Positions 1 through 6,326 of a stretch of DNA of 8,657 nucleotides are shown in pieces. The first letter of the stretch is position 1, and each line of letters starts with the position of its first letter. Under the pieces are notes generated by a model. It saw nothing but the letters and a program-made list of their open reading frames with translations. It did no database searches and was not told where the DNA came from. Origin of the DNA: an uncultured Porphyromonas sp. GTDB taxonomy: Bacteria; Bacteroidota; Bacteroidia; Bacteroidales; Porphyromonadaceae. Location: assembly GCA_905372565.1 (NCBI GenBank), contig CAJPPK010000038.1:1-8657 (forward strand). The letters run 5' to 3'. The translations under genes and the position numbers were made by a program.

Positions 1-980
1 TTCGGATCTGTGCGCCCCATTCGATCTTCTTCTTGCCTGCTTCGACTTCGGCTTGGGCACGACACCTACGCTCTAGCTCTTTGTCATAGAGCTGTGAGCG
101 AAGTAGTCGCATCGCATTCTCACGATTGTCGGTCTGAGAGCGAGTCTCGGTGTTTTCGATGATGATCTCCTCTTCGACACCGGTCTCAGGATCCTTGTAC
201 TTATAGCGTAGGCGGACGCCGGTCTCGACCTTATTCACATTCTGTCCACCAGCACCACTGGAGCGGAAGGTATCCCAGCTGATATTGGCAGGATTGACCT
301 CCACCTCAATCGTATCATCGACGAGTGGTACGACAAAGACCGAGGCGAAGCTCGTCATGCGCTTCCCCTGAGCATTGTAGGGAGATATACGTACGAGACG
401 ATGAACGCCTGTCTCACTCTTGAGAAAGCCATAGGCTTGATCGCCCTCGACCTGCATGGTCATGGTTTTGATGCCTGCTTCTTCGCCATCTTGCCAGTTG
501 GTGATGGTGGTTTTATAGCCCTGCTTGTCGCAATAGCGAGCATACATGCGAGCAAGCATTGAAGCCCAGTCTTGGCTCTCCGTGCCTCCTGCTCCGGCAT
601 TGATCTTGAGGACGGCTCCGAGTGCGTCTTCCTCGGCACGGAGCATATTCTTCAGCTCCACTTCCTCAAAAAGGGTGATGGCATGGGCATAGGCCTCATC
701 GACCTCCTCTTCGCTGGTGATGCCTTCCTTGAAATACTCCAGGGCAAGAGCGACCTCTTCAGTCAGTCGCTCCGCTTCATCATAGTAGGCGATCCACTTA
801 CGGAGATCCTTGACCTTGCGCATCTGAGCCTCCGCACGATCGCGATCTTCCCAAAAGGCGGGATCAGCGGTGCGTAGCTCTTCTTCCTCTAGTTGGATAC
901 GTCGGCTATCGACGTCAAAGGTACCTCCCCAGCGCAGACTTGCGCTCCAGTAGGCTACCTAACTGGTCTGTCGTTATCAT
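1..980 (-). CDS. prfB: Peptide chain release factor 2 (RF2), partial at its 3' end, with programmed +1 frameshift
   Basis: RF2 recognises UGA and UAA stop codons in the ribosomal A site and triggers peptide release. Reading starts at ATG 980 (MITTDQLGSLLERKSALGRYL, 21 codons), meets an in-frame TGA at 917-915, and resumes in the +1 frame at GAC 916-914. From there it stays open to the window edge, giving 326 residues. The C-terminal 40-45 residues expected from family length lie outside. The shifted frame reads like RF2 throughout: an acidic helical N-terminal domain, GAGGTESQDWASMLARMY, the peptide anticodon region RLVRISPYNAQGKR, and the catalytic SGAGGQNVN (GGQ codons at 250-242). The anticodon tripeptide is Ser-Pro-Tyr where E. 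coli has Ser-Pro-Phe. The gene lies 57 bp downstream of the ABC-F gene on the same strand and is probably cotranscribed with it. No SD is seen before ATG 980. The frameshift is the normal RF2 control, not a mutation. Confidence 0.96.
914..931 (-). promoter_or_regulatory. prfB programmed +1 frameshift site
   Basis: On the minus strand the sequence reads CTG GGG AGG TAC CTT TGA C. An SD-like GGGGAGG ends three nucleotides before the slippery CTT codon, which is followed by the in-frame stop TGA and then C. This is the spacing and layout of the E. coli RF2 site (AGGGGG-TAT-CTT-TGA-C). Low RF2 slows termination at this UGA, letting peptidyl-tRNA on CUU slip forward one base, so the protein autoregulates its own synthesis. 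The peptide before the site (ERKSALGRYL) also parallels the E. coli ERSDVLRGYL. The element is seen directly; its function follows from the family. Confidence 0.95.
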
Positions 981-1021
981 ATAGACTATGGTATATGAGT
1001 AGATGAATAATAGGCGGGATA

Positions 1022-1053
1022 GGGTCGGAGAAGGGGATTAGCCGACCTTCTCC
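1022..1053 (-). other. Two overlapping, mutually exclusive hairpins at the ABC-F stop / prfB gap
   Basis: Two perfect stems compete here. GGAGAAGG (1027-1034) pairs with CCTTCTCC (1046-1053) across an 11-nt loop. GGTCGG (1023-1028) pairs with CCGACC (1042-1047) across a 13-nt loop. The arms overlap, so only one can form at a time. The region spans the ABC-F stop codon (1038-1040). No T-tract follows in the transcribed direction (next bases CTATCCCGCC), so it is not a normal intrinsic terminator. A role in partial termination, RNA processing or 3' protection between the two genes is possible but unproven. Confidence 0.45.
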
Positions 1054-2921
1054 TCCAGCTCTAATTGGCGAAGCGTCAGTTCGTCCATCTCATCGATGAG
1101 CTGACCGATGCGCTCGGAGGCTTGCATGAGTGCATCATGGGCAAGCGTACCTGTGCTAAGCTCCTCTTCGAGCTCGGCTTTCTCTTGCTCCAGCTTAGGG
1201 ATTTGAGCGAGGATATGCTCTAGTTCCTTCTTCTCGGCGTAGGAGAGTCGTGCGGGGCGATTTGTCGAGGTACGTGGTGGGCTTGTAGGTTCGCTTGTCT
1301 TGCGCTTGGCCTGCTCTAGCTCGGCACGCTCCCGTTCCTCGGCTTCACGGACTTCTCTATAGAGGGTGTAGCTACCGGGGAAGTCCCTGACTTGGCCCTG
1401 TCCCTCGAAGCAGAAGAGATGCTCGGTGACCTTATCCATAAAGAAGCGATCATGAGAGACGATCAGCACGCATCCTGCGAAGTCAGCGAGGTACTCCTCG
1501 AGAGCTTGTAGGGTGAGAATGTCGAGGTCGTTGGTTGGCTCGTCGAGGATGAGGAAGTTGGGACTCGTCACTAAGATGGTGCAGAGGTAGAGACGTCTGA
1601 GCTCACCTCCACTGAGTTTCTCTACGGGTGTGTATTGTCTCTCGGGAGGGAAGAGAAACCGAGTGAGGATTTGGCTGGCAGAGATACGCTCGATACTACT
1701 TCCCTGTGGGAGTACGAAGTCGTCAGCGATGTCCTGGACGATGTCGATGACTCGCTTCTTGGGATCAAAGTCGGGGGCTGTCTGGCTATAATAACCAAAG
1801 CGAACCGTCGTGCCGATGTCGAAGCTCCCGCTGTCAGGAGCTACTTCACCGAGGAGCATACGGAGGAAGGTGGTCTTCCCGACACCATTCTCTCCGATGA
1901 TCCCGACCTTGTCGTGTCGGGCGAAGATGTAGTTGAAGTCCTCTAGGATGACCTTGTCACCAAAGCGCTTGCTGACGTGTTTAGCTTCGAAAATTTTCTT
2001 CCCGATGTAGCCTCCTTTTGCACCGCCCAAGTCGACTTGCTCGGTGCGTTGGCGAGCCTGGGTCTTCTTCTCCAGCTCGTGGAAGGCATCGATACGATAC
2101 TGTGCCTTCGTGCCACGAGCTTGGGGCTGACGACGCATCCAATCGAGTTCTCTACGATAGAGGTTGAGGGCACGCTCACGAGCTTGGTCTTCGGCTTCGT
2201 GTCGCTCTTGGCGCTTGGTGAGGTAATAGTCATAATTACCACGATAGCGGTAGGCCTGCCCTCCGTCTAACTCTAAGATCTCATTGCATACACGATCTAG
2301 GAAGTAGCGGTCATGGGTGATAAGGAGTAGTCCCATGGTTGAGCGAGCGAGGTAGCCCTCAAGCCACTCGATGCTCTTGAGGTCAAGATGGTTTGTAGGC
2401 TCATCAAGGAAGAGGAGATCGGGCTGGCTGATCAGTGTGCTTGCTAGAGCGATACGCTTGCGCTCACCTCCAGATAGTCGAGTGATCGGGCGATGATGAT
2501 CTTGGATACCGAGAGCCCCGAGTATTTCCTTGGCTCGCTGCTCATACGACCACCCACCCTGTGCCTCCATCTCAGGGAGTAGACGCTCCATCGCAGCATG
2601 ATCCTCGGACTCTACTGCCTGCTCCCACTGGAGGGTGAGCTGAGCTACAGGGTCAAAGCGATTGAAGCAGGCTTCGAGGATCGTGCCTTCTTCGGGGAGA
2701 TCAGGTAGCTGGGGGAGATAGGCTCGGCGAATATCTCGCTCATAGATGACACTGCCACTATCAGCTTCTTCTTGGCCTAGGAGGATGCGTAGTAGGGTAG
2801 ACTTGCCTGAACCATTGGGGGCGATGAGCCCGACCTTTTGACCTCGCTCGATACCAAAAGTGACATCACTGAAGAGCAGACGATCCCCAAAGCTCTTGGC
2901 GAGCTGGTCTACTTGTAGCAT
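1038..2921 (-). CDS. ABC-F family ATPase, Uup-like (ribosome-associated, non-transporter)
   Basis: This 627-residue protein has two fused ABC ATPase domains and no membrane segment, the ABC-F arrangement. NBD1 has Walker A APNGSGKST (34-42), signature LSGGE (149-153), Walker B LLFLDE (169-174) and H-loop H203. NBD2 has Walker A GENGVGKTT (343-351), signature LSGGE (436-440), Walker B LILDE (457-461) and H-loop H490. Both EPTN-LD stretches are intact. The charged linker at about 220-300 is the segment that contacts P-site tRNA in this family. Residues 557-625 form a Glu/Lys/Leu-rich coiled coil resembling the C-terminal extension of Uup, and the length matches Uup (about 635). ABC-F proteins bind the ribosomal E site and relieve stalled translation; some give antibiotic resistance, but nothing here marks this as a resistance type. 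The start ATG 2921 places the first beta-strand normally. It sits 14 bp after the NlpC/P60 gene and upstream of prfB. Confidence 0.93.
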   Translation of the reverse strand: MLQVDQLAKSFGDRLLFSDVTFGIERGQKVGLIAPNGSGKSTLLRILLGQEEADSGSVIYERDIRRAYLPQLPDLPEEGTILEACFNRFDPVAQLTLQWEQAVESEDHAAMERLLPEMEAQGGWSYEQRAKEILGALGIQDHHRPITRLSGGERKRIALASTLISQPDLLFLDEPTNHLDLKSIEWLEGYLARSTMGLLLITHDRYFLDRVCNEILELDGGQAYRYRGNYDYYLTKRQERHEAEDQARERALNLYRRELDWMRRQPQARGTKAQYRIDAFHELEKKTQARQRTEQVDLGGAKGGYIGKKIFEAKHVSKRFGDKVILEDFNYIFARHDKVGIIGENGVGKTTFLRMLLGEVAPDSGSFDIGTTVRFGYYSQTAPDFDPKKRVIDIVQDIADDFVLPQGSSIERISASQILTRFLFPPERQYTPVEKLSGGELRRLYLCTILVTSPNFLILDEPTNDLDILTLQALEEYLADFAGCVLIVSHDRFFMDKVTEHLFCFEGQGQVRDFPGSYTLYREVREAEERERAELEQAKRKTSEPTSPPRTSTNRPARLSYAEKKELEHILAQIPKLEQEKAELEEELSTGTLAHDALMQASERIGQLIDEMDELTLRQLELEEKVG

Positions 2922-2935
2922 GTAGATAGAGTGGG

Positions 2936-3706
2936 TTAGTTGAGTGACGCTGGAGCTGTAGGAGAGATCTTGTCCCAGTGCTCCTTGACTTCCGGTAAGC
3001 GTCCGGCACCTAGATAGCGAGAGGAGAAATAGGCGCTCTGCTTGAGACTCTCGATGACGATACCTCGGCTATTGCTACTATGTATCATCTTGATGTCGCC
3101 ATTCTCATTGCTAATCACCATCGCTACATGTCCTACACGGCTGGCACCACGATTACGCCCCTTGAAGAAGAGTAGATCACCAGGCTGTGGATCACTGATG
3201 TGATCTGTGTAGAGAGACATTGATCCAGAAGAACGAGGGGTCTTAATCCCTTCGAGTGAACAGATATAGCTCACGAAGCCAGAGCAGTCTAGAGGCCACT
3301 TCGCTACACCAGAGGTGCGATAGCGTAGCCCCAAGAGCTCTTGCCCATGGTCGATGATCGTCTTGATGAGGGAGGGAATAGATTCGGCTACTTCCATACG
3401 TTCGTAGGAGAAGCCAGAACCAACAGCCGTCCGTCTGGAATGAGAGCGGTGATGGCGAGAGTGCTTACCCTCATCCTTCGTCGATGAGGATCGCATCTTC
3501 TTCGTGTGTCTTTTGGGTGCAGGTGCGGGAGCAGGCGCTGGGGCAGCGTTATACTCGGTGAGGGTGAAGTCGGTTACTTCGTTAGCGAAGCTCTCCATCG
3601 TCAGATCCCAAGTGCGTGCTAAGCCGGCAGCTTGTGCGGGCTGGACATGCACCAAATAGAGGGTAGCGAAGGAGAGTAGCGCCAAGGTTTGTTTGAGCTT
3701 ATTCAT
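2936..3706 (-). CDS. Secreted NlpC/P60 peptidoglycan endopeptidase
   Basis: This 256-residue protein should cleave stem-peptide bonds in peptidoglycan outside the inner membrane. An N-terminal signal peptide (hydrophobic core about 7-22) ends in AQA before AGLAR, suggesting cleavage near residue 26-27. A linker follows with five Ala-Pro repeats (55-64) and a Lys/His/Arg/Ser-rich patch (65-92, including KHSRHHRSHSRR). The NlpC/P60 domain fills about 110-235: catalytic Cys141 in LDCSGFVSYIC, His193 in VGHVAMVI, and third polar residue His209 in MIHSS. PGDLLFF at 165-171 is also typical. All catalytic residues are present. The basic, His-rich patch before the domain is not part of the NlpC fold and could bind anionic polymers or metal; that is inference. 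No lipobox Cys is present, so it is probably periplasmic or secreted. It is first in the probable minus-strand operon, and ATG 3706 is preceded closely by an in-frame TAA. Confidence 0.93.
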   Translation of the reverse strand: MNKLKQTLALLSFATLYLVHVQPAQAAGLARTWDLTMESFANEVTDFTLTEYNAAPAPAPAPAPKRHTKKMRSSSTKDEGKHSRHHRSHSRRTAVGSGFSYERMEVAESIPSLIKTIIDHGQELLGLRYRTSGVAKWPLDCSGFVSYICSLEGIKTPRSSGSMSLYTDHISDPQPGDLLFFKGRNRGASRVGHVAMVISNENGDIKMIHSSNSRGIVIESLKQSAYFSSRYLGAGRLPEVKEHWDKISPTAPASLN

Positions 3707-3712
3707 CCTATA

Positions 3713-3814
3713 TTAATGAAGTGAAGTGGGTAGGCTCCCCGCGTGGAAGGTACCCATCGAAAGCAACGAATCCTCTAAGACATCAGTGTACTTCCTTGGA
3801 GTGTAGGCTGTCAT
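3713..3814 (-). CDS. Possible leader peptide, 33 codons, upstream of the NlpC/P60 gene
   Basis: A small ORF begins at ATG 3814 (MTAYTPRKYTDVLEDSLL...) and ends at TAA 3715-3713, six bases before the NlpC/P60 start and in the same frame. It lies wholly inside the predicted leader downstream of the TATCTTTG box at 3858-3851. An SD-like AAGGA lies about 10 nt upstream of its ATG. I do not recognise the peptide. An open stretch of this size can easily arise by chance, and SD motifs carry little weight in Bacteroidota, so this is a weak call that conservation in relatives would have to support. Confidence 0.25.
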   Translation of the reverse strand: MTAYTPRKYTDVLEDSLLSMGTFHAGSLPTSLH

Positions 3815-3850
3815 GGGAAGTATTTCCTTTCTAGCTAACACTTTACGTTA

Positions 3851-3858
3851 CAAAGATA
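3851..3858 (-). promoter_or_regulatory. Bacteroidota -7 promoter box for the NlpC/P60 operon
   Basis: The minus strand reads TATCTTTG at 3858-3851, an exact match to the Bacteroidota TAnnTTTG -7 element. Transcription would start near 3844 and leave a leader of about 137 nt before ATG 3706. No clear TTTG -33 element is seen at the expected distance upstream, so the call rests on the -7 box and its position in a divergent gap. Confidence 0.5.
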
Positions 3859-3986
3859 GTACATCTTATCTAAGTCATACCTAAGCTGACTGCTCACCTG
3901 GCTTTTTGTCGGATATTTTGGTGGTGCATTATAGTGCGTTGTAATAGGCACTGAGCAGACTATAGCGAGAACTCATGGATGCCTCC

Positions 3987-4002
3987 TCTTCCTATAGGAA
4001 GA
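3987..4002. promoter_or_regulatory. Perfect 16-bp palindrome, candidate operator
   Basis: TCTTCCTATAGGAAGA is a perfect palindrome with no loop, so it suits a dimeric DNA-binding protein better than an RNA hairpin. Its centre lies about 48 bp upstream of the plus-strand -7 box (4039-4046), near -58 relative to the predicted start, a common site for an activator. The binding protein is unknown. The other promoter in this gap points away and is about 130 bp distant. Confidence 0.4.
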
Positions 4003-4038
4003 AAAAGGTGGGGGAGAGGTAATCTGAAAGGGTTCTTA

Positions 4039-4046
4039 TATCTTTG
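4039..4046 (+). promoter_or_regulatory. Bacteroidota -7 promoter box for the thioredoxin/barrel/lipoprotein operon
   Basis: TATCTTTG matches the TAnnTTTG consensus exactly, 55 bp before the first start codon. Transcription would begin near 4053. The -33 region is GA-rich and shows no good TTTG, which may indicate dependence on an activator such as one binding the palindrome just upstream. A second match (TATTTTTG, 4086-4093) overlaps the hairpin T-tract and is a weaker candidate because its upstream region is a GC-rich stem. Confidence 0.6.
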
Positions 4047-4063
4047 TATCAGGATAATATGAG

Positions 4064-4093
4064 GCGGAGCACTCGATTGCTCCGCTATTTTTG
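4064..4093 (+). promoter_or_regulatory. Leader hairpin with T-tract (attenuator- or terminator-like)
   Basis: GCGGAGCA (4064-4071) pairs perfectly with TGCTCCGC (4078-4085) across the 6-nt loop CTCGAT. TATTTTTG follows directly. This has the form of an intrinsic terminator, yet it lies between the predicted promoter and the start codon at 4102, ending nine bases before ATG. It could act as a conditional attenuator or mRNA-stabilising 5' hairpin for the operon, or stop stray upstream transcription. No alternative antiterminator pairing was obvious. Confidence 0.5.
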
Positions 4094-4101
4094 TAATCAA
4101 G

Positions 4102-4602
4102 ATGAAAAGAATACTCTTTAGCCTCTTAGTGCTTCTTACGACGCTCGTCGCCCATGCTCAGGATCTTCCTCAGGTTACCTTGCGTGACTTAAGTGGGAAG
4201 CCTGTCGCTACATCGTCCTTCCTTCAGTCGGGGAAACCTATTATCCTTAGTTTCTTTGGTACATGGTGCAAACCCTGTCTTAGAGAGCTAGATGCCATCA
4301 GTGAAGTCTACCCAGAGTGGCAAGTAGAAACGGGGGTTACGCTTTATGCCATTTGCATCAATGAGGGTGCGGATGTCCAAAAGATCCGACCTACAGTCCA
4401 TGCTCATGATTGGGACTACGTCGTCCTCTCAGATGCTAATGGAGAATTCAAGCGAGCGATGAGTGTGTCTGTCGTCCCTACTTTATTTGTCCTTGATGGT
4501 ACTGGAAAGCTACTTCACCGCCAGACAGGATATGTCGAAGGTAGCGAGGGAGAGCTTATCCATATCTTGCGTCAAGCTACCGCATCAACCACCACTAAAT
4601 AA
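4102..4602 (+). CDS. Secreted TlpA/ResA-like thioredoxin-fold protein
   Basis: This 166-residue protein is probably a periplasmic thiol-disulfide oxidoreductase. The signal peptide (MKRILFSLLVLLTTLVAHAQ) should be cleaved after about residue 19 or 20. The thioredoxin fold follows. The active site is WCKPC (Cys56, Cys59) inside IILSFFGTWCKPCLREL, and the cis-proline is Pro126 in SVVPTLFVLDGTG. The N-terminal strand-loop PQVTLRDLSGKPV and the length fit the TlpA/ResA/AlkC-like branch, where members usually reduce disulfides or apo-cytochrome thiols, but the substrate cannot be read from sequence. It has no lipobox and no membrane anchor after cleavage. It heads a three-gene operon, 13 bp before the barrel gene, with another CxxC-bearing protein two genes on. 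This makes a shared envelope redox role likely. Confidence 0.9.
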   Translation: MKRILFSLLVLLTTLVAHAQDLPQVTLRDLSGKPVATSSFLQSGKPIILSFFGTWCKPCLRELDAISEVYPEWQVETGVTLYAICINEGADVQKIRPTVHAHDWDYVVLSDANGEFKRAMSVSVVPTLFVLDGTGKLLHRQTGYVEGSEGELIHILRQATASTTTK

Positions 4603-4615
4603 TAGCCCTTAACTT

Positions 4616-6325
4616 ATGATAAATGTACGACCGCTGTTCTTTCTTGTTTTAGGTTTCCTAGCCTCGATCCAGATGACTGCATCTACTCCTGCTGACTCGG
4701 TAGATGGGAATCGATGGACGACGAACTTCTCCCTCCAGTCTGATTGGCATCTGGCAAATAAGAGTCAGGAGGGGACGAATCGTCTCTCTAGTATCTCTTA
4801 TTTAGATGGAGTGCTACGCAATAAGTTCTTGGAATTTGGAGCTCGTTTGGAGTACAAACAATATCCTTTGCCCGGTCGTGAAGAAGAGAAGGGTTGGGGG
4901 CTTCCCTACTTCTATGCTCGTGGGAGATATCGTGGTTTTGATCTTACTCTAGGGGACTTTTATGAGCAGTTTGGTAGTGGTCTGCTATTTCGAGCCTACG
5001 AGGATCGTTTCCTCGGATTAGATAATGCTGTTAGAGGAGCTCTTCTTCGCTATAGCCATCGTGACCTCCTTCGATTCAAGGCTCTCGTAGGGCAGCCTCG
5101 GAACTACTTTGATCGAGGCTCACGTCTATTCTCTACAGAACGAGGATTTGTAACGGGTGGAGATTTGGAGTTTAGCCTAGAGAATCTAAGGATGCTATCC
5201 TCTCTCAAGGAGCGAGGTGGAACGCTCCAGCTTGGCGCAGGCTTTCTTAGTAAGCAGGAAGATCCGAATGAGCTAGTGAGTCTACGAGGAGGAGTCATAT
5301 CTTACCTACGTCAGCCTCGTGCTACAGCCTCATGGGCCATGCGTGGAGCATTTAGTCTTCCCTCCTTTAATGTCAATGTTGAATACGCACATAAAGACTA
5401 CGATCCTAACCGAACTAATGGATTTATCTTTCGCCCTGGCTCTGTAGCTCTGCTTACGGCTACTTATCTCTGGGGGAGGAGTAGTCTCTTTGTTGGAGCA
5501 CGGAGAAGCGAGAACTTCGATTTCCGCTCCTCACGTCTTGCAGAGGGGAATGCCTTACGACTGAACTTCCTTCAGCCCTTCACTAAGCAGCAGACCTACT
5601 CGCTAGCTGCCTTTTACCCTTATGCGACACAGCCTAATGGGGAATGGGCTTTCCAAGGAGTCTTTGATACCTCTATCTCCGATGGCTCAGGTAAGGGGAA
5701 TAGACGCAAGACGAACCTGAAGATCTATGGATCACTGGCTATGGGACTCCGTAAGCATTGGATAAGGCCAGAGGGAGAGACTAATCCATTGGCACCAGAG
5801 CTTATGGGTACGGATGGCTATACTACGGACTTTCTCGGGATGAAGGATCTGCTCTTTCGGGAGATTGGGGTCGAAGTGTCTCGTAAGGTTTCGCAGGATT
5901 ATAGTTTTGTCCTAGGCTATACTCACCAAGACTATAACCAGCACTTGCTCGCAGGTCATGCTGCGAATGGTGATATCATCCATTCCCATATCTTCCTCTA
6001 TGAGGGACGACATCGACTGTCTACTCAGCTAACACTGCGCACGGAGCTACAGTATTTCCTCTCTCGCCAAGATAGTGGTGACTGGTGTTATGGAAGCGTT
6101 GAATGCTCCATCCTACCACACTTCATCCTTTCTGCGAGCGATCTGTGGAATGTGTCTCATGCGCGCGAACATTATTATATGTTCTCCGCTTCGGGTAGCT
6201 GGACTCGTCATAATATACGCCTTTCCTATGGACGTACCTGTGCGGGGATAAATTGCTCTGGGGGGATCTGTCGTTACCTCCCCGAGACGAATGGACTTAC
6301 CCTTTCTTACCTCTTGAATCTCTAG
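4616..6325 (+). CDS. DUF6029-like outer membrane beta-barrel protein
   Basis: This 569-residue protein has a signal peptide (about 1-22, MINVRPLFFLVLGFLASIQM). Amphipathic beta-strands rich in aromatic residues then run to the end (LSYLLNL). No TonB box, plug or enzyme motif is visible. The segment YARGRYRGFDLTLGDFYEQF (100-119) followed by GSGLLFRAYEDRFLGLDNAVRG resembles the Bacteroidota DUF6029 family as I remember it; this was not tested by a search. All five cysteines lie in the last 80 residues: C491 and C497 (CYGSVEC), then C542, C547 and C552 (TCAGINCSGGICRYLPETNG). They could form disulfides at the outer face or periplasmic turns. It sits between two thioredoxin-fold proteins, 13 bp after the first and 1 bp before the second. 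The inference is that these may oxidise or isomerise its cysteines, or use it as an outer membrane partner. The molecular function is unknown. Confidence 0.82.
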   Translation: MINVRPLFFLVLGFLASIQMTASTPADSVDGNRWTTNFSLQSDWHLANKSQEGTNRLSSISYLDGVLRNKFLEFGARLEYKQYPLPGREEEKGWGLPYFYARGRYRGFDLTLGDFYEQFGSGLLFRAYEDRFLGLDNAVRGALLRYSHRDLLRFKALVGQPRNYFDRGSRLFSTERGFVTGGDLEFSLENLRMLSSLKERGGTLQLGAGFLSKQEDPNELVSLRGGVISYLRQPRATASWAMRGAFSLPSFNVNVEYAHKDYDPNRTNGFIFRPGSVALLTATYLWGRSSLFVGARRSENFDFRSSRLAEGNALRLNFLQPFTKQQTYSLAAFYPYATQPNGEWAFQGVFDTSISDGSGKGNRRKTNLKIYGSLAMGLRKHWIRPEGETNPLAPELMGTDGYTTDFLGMKDLLFREIGVEVSRKVSQDYSFVLGYTHQDYNQHLLAGHAANGDIIHSHIFLYEGRHRLSTQLTLRTELQYFLSRQDSGDWCYGSVECSILPHFILSASDLWNVSHAREHYYMFSASGSWTRHNIRLSYGRTCAGINCSGGICRYLPETNGLTLSYLLNL

Positions 6326-6326
6326 G

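Larger units (their letters stand above)
3707..4101. other. Divergent intergenic region (395 bp)
   Basis: This region separates the minus-strand hydrolase/ABC-F/prfB genes from the plus-strand thioredoxin/barrel/lipoprotein operon. It contains a TAnnTTTG box on each strand, a leader of about 137 nt with a possible small ORF on the minus strand, a 16-bp palindrome and a leader hairpin on the plus strand. The rest (about 3860-3985) has only weak features: a 7-bp inverted repeat (CTGCTCA at 3890-3896 with TGAGCAG at 3952-3958). I see no tRNA or recognisable riboswitch. Confidence 0.8.

Noticed and set aside
572..877. Open frame on the plus strand inside prfB
   Set aside because: It lies antisense to clear RF2 sequence and its translation shows no recognisable domain; a shadow of the real gene.
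915..917. In-frame stop in prfB read as a pseudogene or sequencing frameshift
   Set aside because: The context GGGGAGG-TAC-CTT-TGA-C is the conserved RF2 recoding site, and both flanking peptides match RF2.
1635..2270. Open frames on both strands inside the ABC-F gene
   Set aside because: They overlap intact ABC-F motifs in other frames and show no start context or family features.
3914..3920. TATTTTG as another plus-strand promoter
   Set aside because: It is one base short of TAnnTTTG, is about 180 bp from the gene, and a perfect box lies much closer at 4039-4046.
3890..3958. Inverted repeat CTGCTCA / TGAGCAG as an RNA hairpin or operator pair
   Set aside because: Only 7 bp with a 55-nt separation; expected by chance in a gap of this size.
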